NCBI RefSeq assembly: GCF_000234665.1
Contig: NC_018316.1
Location: 1-64,000, forward strand
Direction: 5' to 3'
DNA from: Leishmania mexicana MHOM/GT/2001/U1103
Lineage: Eukaryota; Euglenozoa; Kinetoplastea; Trypanosomatida; Trypanosomatidae
Length of the DNA: 64,000 bases
Below, piece after piece: positions 29,724 through 39,485 of the stretch (position 1 is its first letter; each line of letters starts with the position of its first letter). The position numbers were made by a program, and so were the translations under genes. Under the pieces are notes generated by a model that ran no database searches, had not been told where the DNA came from, and saw only the letters and a list, made by a program, of their open reading frames with translations.

Positions 29724-30880
29724 CTACCTTGAAGGAACTGCATGCGCGGGGTGGCCGGTGACGCATGTGCGGCGCCGGCGCTCCTGCTGGAGATGGGCAA
29801 GGTAGGGCGGCGTTGAAGACGAGGGCTCGTCGGCCAGCCCACTCTTGGCAAGCGCACCTCTGTGGCGTATTCTGTGTTGCTGTTTTCTGCGTCGTGTCTT
29901 CGATGCGTTTGTGTTTTGGTGGTGCGTTGGGTGCCGCTGCACCTCGCCCACCCACCCACCCCTCCTACGTCTCCTCAGGCACGCCCCGGCTCTCTGCTCA
30001 AGGGCAAAAATACGCGGACGAGCGTGTTTGGTGCGCCCCCCCCCCCCTTCCATCACTGTGTGTGCCTCTGTGAGATTCTTCTTTGGGCCCCCGTCTCAGC
30101 GTCACGTGTGGGTGGTCGCACCACTCTCCGCAGCAGCTTCGTCCCTCGGTCGCGCTTCATCCTAAGTGTGGGCACTCTGTGCACACGGGTGACAGCAGAC
30201 ATCTCTGCGTGCCTCACTCTTGCCTTCATCCCGGTCACCGATCACGCCATTCACCCGCTTTGCGTGGATGCTGCGCGGTAGCCGACGCCCCCCCCCCGTC
30301 TTCGCTACGTCGCCAACTGCTTTTCCGCACGTCCGCGTAGCAAGGAAAACCCCCGCCTGAAGGGAACACTGCAGCAGACGGTGCGCATGTCTCGAGCCTC
30401 GCACCCGTGGCGGAGTGAACCGCCCACTGCACCCACTTCCTCCAACCGCTGACTTCTACAGCGGAGAAAGACGCATGCCCCTTTCCTTTTCGGCAGCCTT
30501 GTGTAGTGCCCCTCCGTCTCTCTTCACCGAACGCTGTCTGCGCTCGCGGCCGTCTGACACGTGTTGCTCGACTTCTCAACGTCCGCCTGCATTTGCCCAA
30601 CGTCCATGACGGTCCCGACTCAGGCAGCCCCAACGCGCACGCCATCACGCCGAGCACATACTTGATCACTGATCTGCGCACTTGCTGCACGAACAACTGC
30701 ACACATACACGCGTACACATACGCACGCAAGGCACTATAAACCCTCTTGTGTTGTGCCAGCCTTAGAGAGCGTAAATAGACGCACGCTGTGCCTCCACCG
30801 ATAGACCTGCCGCACTTGCAGCGGGACCTCCCATTCGTGCCTACACACACACGCACACACGAGGGGCAAGCAGCACGGCA
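29724..30880. other. Intergenic/UTR spacer with C-run
   Basis: About 1.16 kb with no recognised gene. It contains a run of twelve C at 30036-30047, and CA-rich sequence near 30700-30730 and 30840-30862 just before the next ATG. Assembly or base-calling errors are likely in the C-run. Confidence 0.45.
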
Positions 30881-33800
30881 ATGTCCTCCTTCTCTAGATC
30901 TGCCCTGGACATGCTTCAGGCAGCCGAGTGTGCCCTCACACAACGGCGCTGCTACGGCAGCGGTGTACCGGGAGGGGCAAACTCCTTCGCTTACAAGGCC
31001 ATCAACACGGGAAGTGACGAGTACGCTACTGGTCAATGGCACAGAGACCCAAACAGCAGCACTCTGTCGCCTGTGGAAAACGTGGAAGAGCTCCAGCAAC
31101 AACTCGGTCGTGTCATGCGTGAGCTGATCGAGTTGCGCGCTGAGCTGGCTGCTGAGCGAGATCGCCGGCACGAGACGCTAATCGCGATGGGGCGGCAGTG
31201 GAAAGAAGATGTTTTGGTCGAAGTCCATCGACGTGGCGCGGCCCTTCAATCGGATGTGTCCGCCGTAGAGGAGAAAATGACGGCGCAGTGGAAGGAGAGC
31301 AATGAAGGCCGTCTTGTGATGCGCCGCCAATTAGAGGAAGCCATGCGCGCCGGTAAGATTCGCGACACCAGCCAATTTCAGCTGCGGGAAGAGGTCCAGG
31401 AGACGGCTCGGCAGCTAGAGGAGCGGGTGGACATGGCCCTAGCGCAGAGCAGCGCCGCCCGCGCGGATTGCAGCCGCCAGCTCGAGCAAGAGCGGGCCAC
31501 CCTTTCTCAGCGCCTGGACGCTGAGCTGCTGCGGCTAGTGGAGATGCGGCGCGACGATCAGCGTGCGCTGCAGCAGGCAAGGGAGCTGATGCGTGACGAG
31601 AGCCTGAGGGTGAGGGATGACATACGCAGGGTGGTGCAGGAGGTGTGGGAGACGTCGTCATCCGCGCTTCTGAAAACCGCCACGGAGCCCATCGAGCAAC
31701 TCCGCTCGGAGTTGCGACAAACCAAAGCAGCCACGCAAGCAATGGAGGAGAGGGTGGCGGACTGTGTGCGAGCGTGCCAGGCGGAGTGCCGAATGGTCAC
31801 GACGACTACGACGGAACGACTCCATGCTCTGGAGTCGAAGGAGGCCGTTGCGATTTCGTCTATCGACCGCGCCGAGCGCAAGGCAGACTCCGCGTACGAG
31901 ACTGTGCGCCACATGGAGGCCACGATAGCGGCGGCGAAGGAGGCAACAGAGCGAGCGCTCGTGCAGGTGGCCGGTGCTGCGGAGCGGACACTGAAGGTAG
32001 AGCACGCGCTCACAGATCGCGACAGTCGCCTCGTTGCAGTCGAAGCGCAGTTGCATGCTATCGCCACTGCAGAGGGTCTGAGAGCGGAGGTGGAAGCCTG
32101 CAAGCGGCAGGCTGGTCGCCTGGAGAGCCGTGTGGAGGCTGCGGGGGCAATGTGCACGCGAGTGGAGCAGCTGGCAGACCGCACTGCACAGCAGGTGGCG
32201 TCGTTTGCCGATCGTATTGAAAGCTGCGAGAGGTCGACACAGCGAAGTGTTGACGCAGTGCAGAGAGTACAGGACGGTCTGGAAGCCTGCGAGTCAGCGG
32301 GCCAGCAGACGCGCACCCGCTTTGACACCAGCGAGGCGGTACTCCAGCGCCACACCCACCTCCTTGCGCAGCTGGAACAGCAGATTTCCGGGCAGGAAAA
32401 TCGCCTGGGACTTTGGCGTCAGCAGCAGGAGCAGCAAGTGAAGGATCAGATGACGGTGCAGCGTGAGCTGGCAGAGCGCGCGGAGGTGACGCACACCGTT
32501 GCATCTCGAGCCCAGCAAGTCAGCAGTGATGCGCGTGCAGAGGTGCACCGCCTGGAGCGGCGCATTGACGACGTTGATCGCCGCCTCACCTCTACTTGCG
32601 CCGAAACGACTACCCTACGCGGCTGTATTGATAGCCAACACACGCAGGCTCTTGAGGCACAGCGACAGCAGCAGCAGGTAGCAGACGAGTTACGGTCGCT
32701 GGCATCCGGGATGGATGAGCGGGTAGACCCGGTAAAGAACCTCGTGCGGAACTCGGCGGAGCGGATGGAGCGGGCGGAAGCTCAGGCACAGGGCCTTGGG
32801 AAAAAGTTGGCGGAGTGTGAGGAGCGCCTGCACGAAATGGGCGCACGTGTGCAGGACTACTTGAAGGATGCAGTGCGGCACCATGCCGGTGAGGTCCAGA
32901 AACGCCTCTTCACCGCGATGAACGAGGGCATTTCGCGGGTGACGGAGCGAGTGGCGGCGGTGGAAGAGGCTGCAGATCTGTCGCAACAACGCGTGGCGGA
33001 CATGCCACAGCAGTTGGCCGCCATGCAGCAAGCGTCCGCGAAGCTGCAACGCCACGTTCAGTCCCTCGAGGCCAGTCTTCAGTCCTTAAGCGGACAGACA
33101 GAGAAACTCGCGGTTCATGCAGACACGCAGGCAGACGACCGTCAGCGCTTGGGCACGGTGCAGCAGGAGCTGATGTGCCTCACTGCCGTGCAGCAGCGCA
33201 CGCTGCAAGACGTGAGGCTTCTCCAGGAAGCAATACGGGTGCTGCAAGCCATGGCAACGGTCGGTTCAAAGAGGGACTTCTCGCTCAGCGAGCTGGGCAC
33301 GTCACAGGCTCGTACGGCAAGCACGGAGATGGCTGCTGCGGCGGATGCGATCTCGTCGTCCCCGTCGGCACACCAACCTCCCGGCTCCGGCGTGCGCACA
33401 TTGTCGCACGCATTGGTGACCGGTGAACAGTCTCAGCCGCCAGCGCAGCGGGCAGCCGCGGTTGCAGCACCGCCGCTGGCGAACATCTCTGGAGCTTCTT
33501 TGCAGGAGCTGCAGGATCGCCAGCGCACGCCTTCAGGCAGCAGGAGCGGCAGCAGCAAAGAGGGAAGCGAAGGGCGACCAGCGCTGCATCTCAGCGGCGT
33601 GTCCTCTGTGCGGCCGTCGAATGAGCAGGAGGAGCGCTTGAACTCCCTTGTCGAGGCGGTAGACGCCAGCATCGCGTCAGCGGACGGAGACAACACTGTG
33701 GAAGCCTTCCCGGCGAGGCCTGGAGCGGTGGCGAGGCTGCCATGCACCTCCGCCGGGACCAACGGCTCGGCGTCGGTGCTACCGTGTGCCACGACAAGGA

Positions 33801-35005
33801 CCGAAACGGTAGAGCAGCTGTCCGCGCCGGCACACGACTCCACACAGGCCTCGGCGGTCGGCGATGCCAGCCACTGCACGGCGATTCGCGAATTCCCCAC
33901 CATCATGTCGTCCTCCTCGCTATCTGACAGCGACTCGAGCGAAGAGGGTAGGAGGGGGGTGCAGGAGCGTGTGGCACCCACGCGGCGTGGGGCGCCTTCC
34001 GAGGAGCGCACCGACGACGTCTTATCTGAGCTGACCACCGCCATCATGCTGACGAGCGAGGCGTCGACAAAGCAGAGCAGTCAACGGGGCAGTCGCCCAC
34101 CACCGTCGTCCGGGCAACAACGGGGGGTGAAGATGTCCACCGCCTGGGGGCAGTGCTCCTCTGGGTCATCAGAAGAGGGAGTGCCAGTGGCGCGCCGAGC
34201 AACATTGGGGAGCGCGCCTCCGCCGCAGTCACAGCATCCGACAGGTGTCAGTAAGAGCGAGTCGGAGAGCGCGTCGCAAGGGGCCGGGGCGCTGGACGAC
34301 AGCGACGATCGCGTGCAGGCCATGTCGCGGCACGATTCTGACACAGAGGAGGTCGAGAGAGCGGTCACAGCTGAGAAGGCGATGGCCGGCGTGGCACACC
34401 CGCAGCCCACATGCACAACCCAGGCAGCCGCCGCTGCTGTTGAGCGCTCTCCTGGCAACCCAAACTGGAATGACTGGGACAAAGACGGCGAAGAGGACGA
34501 CGTCGAAGAACGGCGGGGGAACAGCGAGGAAGAAGACAAGGCGTTCGAGCCGCAGCCCGTCAGGCCCCACGCAGCGCGACACACAGCGTCTGCCGCAAGC
34601 GAAGACGACACAGACGATGCCGCCATGCACGTTAAGGACGCAGAGTCGTCGAGCAGCACACCAGGGCCGCGAGAAACTGACGCCACCACACCCGCTGCGG
34701 GGCTTACCGCGACGGTGATGCATCGCCGGCAAGACGCGGAGGATGATTTGCGCGCGACGCCGCGCCGAATGTTCGTGAGGACCTCCGACGATGGCCGAGG
34801 GGTGGGCACGCAGCAGCAAGCAGCTCAGTTGTCTGATTCAGTTCCTCGGCATGGGAGAGGCACGACTTCTTCGTCCTCATCGTCAGCGGAGAGAGCGGAG
34901 GCGCTGGGTCTGCGAGGTGCTCGGCAAAGCCTGCCGCAGCGTGCAGCCACGCAGATGCGCCAATATACCAACTTCGACGACTCCTCCAGCAGTGACGGCG
35001 ACTAG
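30881..35005 (+). CDS. Large coiled-coil protein with acidic serine-rich tail, 1374 aa
   Basis: The ATG at 30881 opens a 1374-codon frame. Residues 1-65 are unstructured. Residues about 65-790 are a very long coiled coil in which short segments such as LVRNSAERMERAEAQA and related heptads recur. Residues about 800-1374 are low complexity, rich in Ser, Asp, Glu, Gln and Pro, with repeated SSSSDSDSSEE-like acidic patches and a final FDDSSSSDGD. The acidic Ser patches look like casein kinase 2 sites. I recognise no catalytic domain. The layout fits a structural or scaffold protein of the flagellum, basal body or cytoskeleton, but the sequence does not say which. Antisense frames of 200-265 codons over it are codon-bias shadows. 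Confidence 0.82.
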   Translation: MSSFSRSALDMLQAAECALTQRRCYGSGVPGGANSFAYKAINTGSDEYATGQWHRDPNSSTLSPVENVEELQQQLGRVMRELIELRAELAAERDRRHETLIAMGRQWKEDVLVEVHRRGAALQSDVSAVEEKMTAQWKESNEGRLVMRRQLEEAMRAGKIRDTSQFQLREEVQETARQLEERVDMALAQSSAARADCSRQLEQERATLSQRLDAELLRLVEMRRDDQRALQQARELMRDESLRVRDDIRRVVQEVWETSSSALLKTATEPIEQLRSELRQTKAATQAMEERVADCVRACQAECRMVTTTTTERLHALESKEAVAISSIDRAERKADSAYETVRHMEATIAAAKEATERALVQVAGAAERTLKVEHALTDRDSRLVAVEAQLHAIATAEGLRAEVEACKRQAGRLESRVEAAGAMCTRVEQLADRTAQQVASFADRIESCERSTQRSVDAVQRVQDGLEACESAGQQTRTRFDTSEAVLQRHTHLLAQLEQQISGQENRLGLWRQQQEQQVKDQMTVQRELAERAEVTHTVASRAQQVSSDARAEVHRLERRIDDVDRRLTSTCAETTTLRGCIDSQHTQALEAQRQQQQVADELRSLASGMDERVDPVKNLVRNSAERMERAEAQAQGLGKKLAECEERLHEMGARVQDYLKDAVRHHAGEVQKRLFTAMNEGISRVTERVAAVEEAADLSQQRVADMPQQLAAMQQASAKLQRHVQSLEASLQSLSGQTEKLAVHADTQADDRQRLGTVQQELMCLTAVQQRTLQDVRLLQEAIRVLQAMATVGSKRDFSLSELGTSQARTASTEMAAAADAISSSPSAHQPPGSGVRTLSHALVTGEQSQPPAQRAAAVAAPPLANISGASLQELQDRQRTPSGSRSGSSKEGSEGRPALHLSGVSSVRPSNEQEERLNSLVEAVDASIASADGDNTVEAFPARPGAVARLPCTSAGTNGSASVLPCATTRTETVEQLSAPAHDSTQASAVGDASHCTAIREFPTIMSSSSLSDSDSSEEGRRGVQERVAPTRRGAPSEERTDDVLSELTTAIMLTSEASTKQSSQRGSRPPPSSGQQRGVKMSTAWGQCSSGSSEEGVPVARRATLGSAPPPQSQHPTGVSKSESESASQGAGALDDSDDRVQAMSRHDSDTEEVERAVTAEKAMAGVAHPQPTCTTQAAAAAVERSPGNPNWNDWDKDGEEDDVEERRGNSEEEDKAFEPQPVRPHAARHTASAASEDDTDDAAMHVKDAESSSSTPGPRETDATTPAAGLTATVMHRRQDAEDDLRATPRRMFVRTSDDGRGVGTQQQAAQLSDSVPRHGRGTTSSSSSSAERAEALGLRGARQSLPQRAATQMRQYTNFDDSSSSDGD

Positions 35006-37733
35006 GCCTGTGGCACGATTGCGGAGTGATGAGTCGCCACCGTTGTTTGCCGCTCTCCCCCCTCCCCGCTTCCCCGCGCCTCGGTGAACTTTTTCTCCTT
35101 TGTGTTGCTCGCGCTGTGGTGCGGGGGGAGGGCGAGACAGGCACCTGCCTCGCAGCGCGCACGAGTGTGTGTGCACACTTCTGCCGAGCCCACCCGGCCT
35201 GCTTCTTAGTTGTGTCCGCATGTTATAGAGACCTCATTGCTTTCTGTGTTGTTGTGCGTGCATGTGTGTGTACTTGATTGATGGGAATGTCGAGTCGTTG
35301 ACATGTCTTTCCTCGCACCGGTGCCTCGGCGACCAGGACGACTCTCCGAGCTGCCCTCATGGACATGTGGGTGCATGTATACGCGTGCGGTGAGCCGGCG
35401 TCGTGTGTGCGTGTGCGTCGGTGCTGCTCGCATTTTTCCGCTTTTGCTTCTCCACTTTCTCTCCTCTTGGTGTGCCTCGTTTTCCCCAGCCGTGTCCACA
35501 CATGCGTGCAGTCCCGCGCGCTTCTCTACGTGTGTGTGCTGCAGGTGAGATCAAGCAAAACGTACTCGCACCGCAGCACCTCTCCTCAGCTCGAGGGACT
35601 CCGACATGGTGGCGTAGGCGGAAAGGGGCGCTGCTAGTGCTCCAGAGTCTGTTTCGAGTGCGGAGGCGCCAAAAACGTACGCTTGAAATTTCTGCGGTGT
35701 TTGCACTCCGAGGAGAGAGCACAAGGCATGCGGAAGGTCCATGACGGAAGTGTGTGTGTGTACGCGCAAAGCGGTCTTTCACGGCAGGTCCCATGGTCTC
35801 CGGCCTCTTGCACCCTCGTTGTCACGGTGAATGCTTCCTCGAGGCGCTTTTACGTCACTGCACACGTGCAAGGAGCAGTGACGCGTGCGTTCTGCGGTGG
35901 CACTCGTGTGGCCCCGTTCGCCGAGGCGGCGCGAATCGTGCAGGCGTGTGAGTGTGTTTGCGCTCGTGGACTCTGGCGCCATCGCACGCGGCATTCTCCC
36001 GCTCCGCTTTCGCTGTTGTGTATCCGTCTCCTCCACCCTCTTCGCCCTTTCACGTTTTCTTCGTCTGTTGCGCTCTTTTGTTGTTCGCTCGGCGTGTTGC
36101 AAAGGTCGTCTCGACATTGATTGACGTGACGGCACCTGTCCGATCTCTCTGAAGTCCGTGCCGTCACAGCCCTGCCCCCCCTTAACCGCCTGCAAAACGC
36201 ATACCTATCGTTGACTGCGCTCCGCTTCTCCACCCTTGCTTCTGCTGTCGGTGCCCTGTCCCCGTCGCTTTCACACAAGCAGTGGTCCACAGAGGGAGCA
36301 ACGCTGTCCCCCCCCCATCCCCTTCCCCACAAACACGCCCCGACAGCGCTTCTATAGACGAGCGCGCGCACTCTTCTCACCTGCCCCCTCAGCCACGTGT
36401 GTTCACGACTTGCACAAGAGCGCCACTACGAAAGGCACATCAGTGAACCATTCGACACCCAGCACCTGATCGCAGCTCGCCCTTGCCCAAGAAGAGGCGG
36501 TGGCGTCGCCTTCGTACCGCACCTTCCGTCCCTTCTTCTCTTTCTCGGTTCGCCATATCGGATGAGGAGCTGCTGCCGCTGTGCATAACCGCATACGCCG
36601 CCGCCCTCTCGTCGTGCCTTGGAAAAGTGCGCTAAAACTTTCAGCTTGTGGTGCCGGTGGCTGTTTTCCTGTTGTTGTCGTCGACTCCATCCCCACACCT
36701 CTCCCTCCCTCTCTGTGTGCTTCCACACTGTACGCGTTCTCCTGCAAGGTGAGCGGTGTAGGGCCTTGTGCACACACTCGTGCTCGTCTAGGGCGCAAGT
36801 GCGAATGCATCCACTGCCTCTCACCGGCGCAGTCTTGCTTTCCGTGTGTAATCTGCTCTCCCTTTCTTCTCTCTCTTCGCGCTCTCCTACTTGTCGCGGG
36901 GTGCAGCGGCCATTTTCGGTTGTGGCGGCGGTCGCTCAACTGACGTGTGCATCAAGACCCTTCTAGTGCGTGATTTCGGTGTGTCACTGCGCCGTCTCAC
37001 TTTCCGTTCTTGTTTTGCTTTTCACTATCGGTCGTGTCGTTGCGTTGTATCGGCGGCGCCGTCACGTGTGTGTGGTGCACACGGTGCTGCACGAGGCAGA
37101 GCGGCGCACCGCTTGTCTCCCGCCTCCACCTACAACGGAAAAGGTCGTGTCTTTGCTCATCATTTCTGTATTGTCTTGTCTTCCTGTACGTTGTGCTGTT
37201 CCACACCGGCGTGTGTGTGTGCGCGTGTCTCGCGGGGTCTCTTCGACGCTGGCGGTGCACGAGGAAACGTATTGGTGTTCTGCCCCGGCCCTCTCCCATC
37301 TCGTCGTCCGGGAGGGATCACGAGACTGGGCTGGGCGATTTATACACACGCGCACACACATACGTGTATATATATATACATATATACATCCATCCGCTCA
37401 CGTACACACACGAGAAGAGTTGGCCAAGTGAGAAGGACGTCGGCGTGTGCTTGCTCACTTGTGTCGTCCCTTTCACGCTGGGCGTGGGGCAGAAGTCGCT
37501 AGCACGTTTGCCTGGCACATGCTTCATGCGGCGAACGGTAGCGACCTTCAACTGCCTCTCACACTTTTTTGCAGTGGCAGCCTCGCCTTCCCGCACTACT
37601 GCAGTAGCCGGTGTCCCAGGGAAAGTGCTTCTCAGGGAAACGAAAAAGGGCCTTCGCGCAAGCTGCTGCGTACGTACCCTGGCGTCGTGTTAGTTGTGAG
37701 AGACCGCGTGTAGTGTAATACCGAAGTCACGCC
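35006..37733. other. Long intergenic/UTR spacer
   Basis: About 2.7 kb with no gene recognised despite many open frames in all six phases; none has a recognisable domain, and the longest plus-strand ones read as translated T/C/G-rich simple sequence. It contains a TA/CA-rich patch at about 37348-37392 and several short TG runs. It probably comprises the long 3' UTR of the 1374-aa gene plus the kinase leader. Leishmania UTRs of this size often carry degenerate SIDER retroposons; I could not identify one by eye. Confidence 0.45.
37348..37392. repeat. CA/TA simple-sequence patch
   Basis: A mixed CA then TATATA stretch with alternating purine-pyrimidine, unusually AT-rich for this GC-rich neighbourhood. 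It may form non-B DNA; no function can be assigned. Confidence 0.6.
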
Positions 37734-39485
37734 ATGGGCGATCACCTCGGTTCGCGCTTCACCGTCATTGAGCAGATCGGCAGCGGCAACTATGGCTCTC
37801 TCTACCGTGTCATCGATGGTGAAGCGGCGACGCTAGCCGACCGAATTATCGCCACAAAGAAGTTGCAGGACACAATAAACCACCCACACGTGCTGCGTGA
37901 GGTGAGCGTGCAGCGTCATGCTCAGAAGTGCTCGCCGCACATTGTCAAGCTACTCCACGTCGTGCCACGCGATCGTGTTCGGGCAGCGCTGGTGCTGGAG
38001 TACGTGCCGCTTGACCTGCGCACCTTTCTGAACGCCTTCTACTGCGACCAAGCGAAATCATCCGCACCGACGTGGTGTGCAACTTCTGGGACCGGTGAGC
38101 TCAAATCGGCTGCGGCGCCACCGTGCCATATACCTTTGATTTATGTGCGGCGAATGCTGCGTGGTCTCGTTGAGGCGCTTCACTGCCTGCACGCCCGCGG
38201 AATCGCTCATCGTGATGTGAAACCAGAGAATATTCTCGTGGAGCCGCTCGGATTGGGGCACCCGCTTCGGTGTGTTTGCCCGCCTATGGGCTCTTTCGGG
38301 CTCACGGGTAAGGCTGCAGGATGTTGGGTGCACGCTCCTCACTGCCCCCACCCACGACAAGAGGAGAAGGGCGTGACTCGGCCGATGCACCCACGAGGAA
38401 CACTGGAGCCGTGCCAATTCTTCTGCAGAAACTCCGTCGCGCTGCACCATGATCTCACCAGTGACGAACTTGCATCCGCTATTCATCGGCTGCACTGCGA
38501 GACGTGTCGGCCCTGCCCACGCGCGCGGGCTGGACTGGGGAAGCACGCGCTTCAGCAACATCGAGAAAGCAGCGAGATGGAAACAGGCACCTCCTGCTCA
38601 CAGGAGCGGCAGGCAGACGGCGTGGACGAGGAGGGTCCAGCGAACGTGGACGACAACGAAGAGGACAAGCTCACCGCGCCTACGTCACCACCGCTCATGC
38701 CAGATGTTAAGCTGTGCGACTTTGGCTCAGCACGGCACATTGGGACGCTGCGCTTGCGCAGTGCAGAGGAGCAAAGGGAGGAGCTCACCCCGGGGCCTAC
38801 AACTCCGGTGTACTGCGCTCCCGAAATGATGCTGCTGCAGCGTTATGGCACATCAGTGGACATGTGGGCTGTGGGCGCCATCCTCTTTGAGATGCTCACA
38901 GGCGAATTCTTCCTTGGTGTTGGCACGCTGCGCTCCTTCTCCGGCGATGTCGTCATTCAGGACGACTACTGTGTGATGCACCGGCTGAATCGCATGTTCC
39001 GCCAGCTTGGCACGCCGTCCGTTGAGGAGTGGCGGTGCATTGCGCACCCCCTCTACTACCCTGACGAGATGCTGGCCCACCTGCCGCAGGTGCGCGATGC
39101 AGCACTCTTCCGCTGCGTTGCCCAGCCCATCGCCACTGACGGGTGCCTTCTGCAGGACAGCGGGGACATCAAGCCGAACGGTGACGCTCAAACGGCTGAT
39201 GAGCAGACAGACCTCAACGTGCGACCATCTGCGGGGACGTGCCTATCTGCCCAAGCGCCGGGGAATGGGACAACGGATTCGCATGCCGCAAGAGCATCGG
39301 CGCCGCCCCGTGATACGGCCGCCACGAGGCATCCGTTGAATTTGTCTGACTTCCTGTATCAGCATATTGGTAAAAGCGGCGTGGACTTCCTGCGCTCGTT
39401 GCTACGGTACGACCCGGCGAAGCGCATGACGTCGGCGGAGGCGCTGCGCCACCCCTTCTTGAGTCCTGAGGTAGCGAATATGTAA
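37734..39485 (+). CDS. Ser/Thr protein kinase, CMGC-like, with large insert in the catalytic core
   Basis: A 583-aa kinase with all catalytic motifs: glycine loop IGSGNYGSLY (15-24), ATP-binding lysine in IIATKK (K42), helix-C glutamate in LREVSVQ (E56), HRDVKPEN (159-166), DFG (329-331) and CAPEMM (361-366) followed by DMWAVGAILFEMLTG. The order and spacing of the C-lobe, including a LNRMFRQLGTPSVEEW segment, place it in the CMGC group near CDK/MAPK-like kinases. Two insertions stand out: about 145 residues between HRDxKxxN and DFG, and about 75 residues in the C-lobe before SDFLYQHIGKSGVDFL. The first is rich in Cys, His and charged residues. The C-terminus ends with the usual LRHPFLS. It is predicted to be active. 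The start is an ATG with a clear Kozak-like context. Confidence 0.9.
   Translation: MGDHLGSRFTVIEQIGSGNYGSLYRVIDGEAATLADRIIATKKLQDTINHPHVLREVSVQRHAQKCSPHIVKLLHVVPRDRVRAALVLEYVPLDLRTFLNAFYCDQAKSSAPTWCATSGTGELKSAAAPPCHIPLIYVRRMLRGLVEALHCLHARGIAHRDVKPENILVEPLGLGHPLRCVCPPMGSFGLTGKAAGCWVHAPHCPHPRQEEKGVTRPMHPRGTLEPCQFFCRNSVALHHDLTSDELASAIHRLHCETCRPCPRARAGLGKHALQQHRESSEMETGTSCSQERQADGVDEEGPANVDDNEEDKLTAPTSPPLMPDVKLCDFGSARHIGTLRLRSAEEQREELTPGPTTPVYCAPEMMLLQRYGTSVDMWAVGAILFEMLTGEFFLGVGTLRSFSGDVVIQDDYCVMHRLNRMFRQLGTPSVEEWRCIAHPLYYPDEMLAHLPQVRDAALFRCVAQPIATDGCLLQDSGDIKPNGDAQTADEQTDLNVRPSAGTCLSAQAPGNGTTDSHAARASAPPRDTAATRHPLNLSDFLYQHIGKSGVDFLRSLLRYDPAKRMTSAEALRHPFLSPEVANM

Noticed and set aside
31558..32355. 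Minus-strand frame of 265 codons
   Set aside because: Antisense shadow of the 1374-aa coiled-coil gene; Ser/Arg-rich translation without domain.
36891..37502. Plus-strand frame of 203 codons
   Set aside because: Translated simple sequence (Cys/Ser/Arg-rich, ending in repeated Thr-His and Ile-Tyr) from CA/TA repeats; no plausible ATG or domain.
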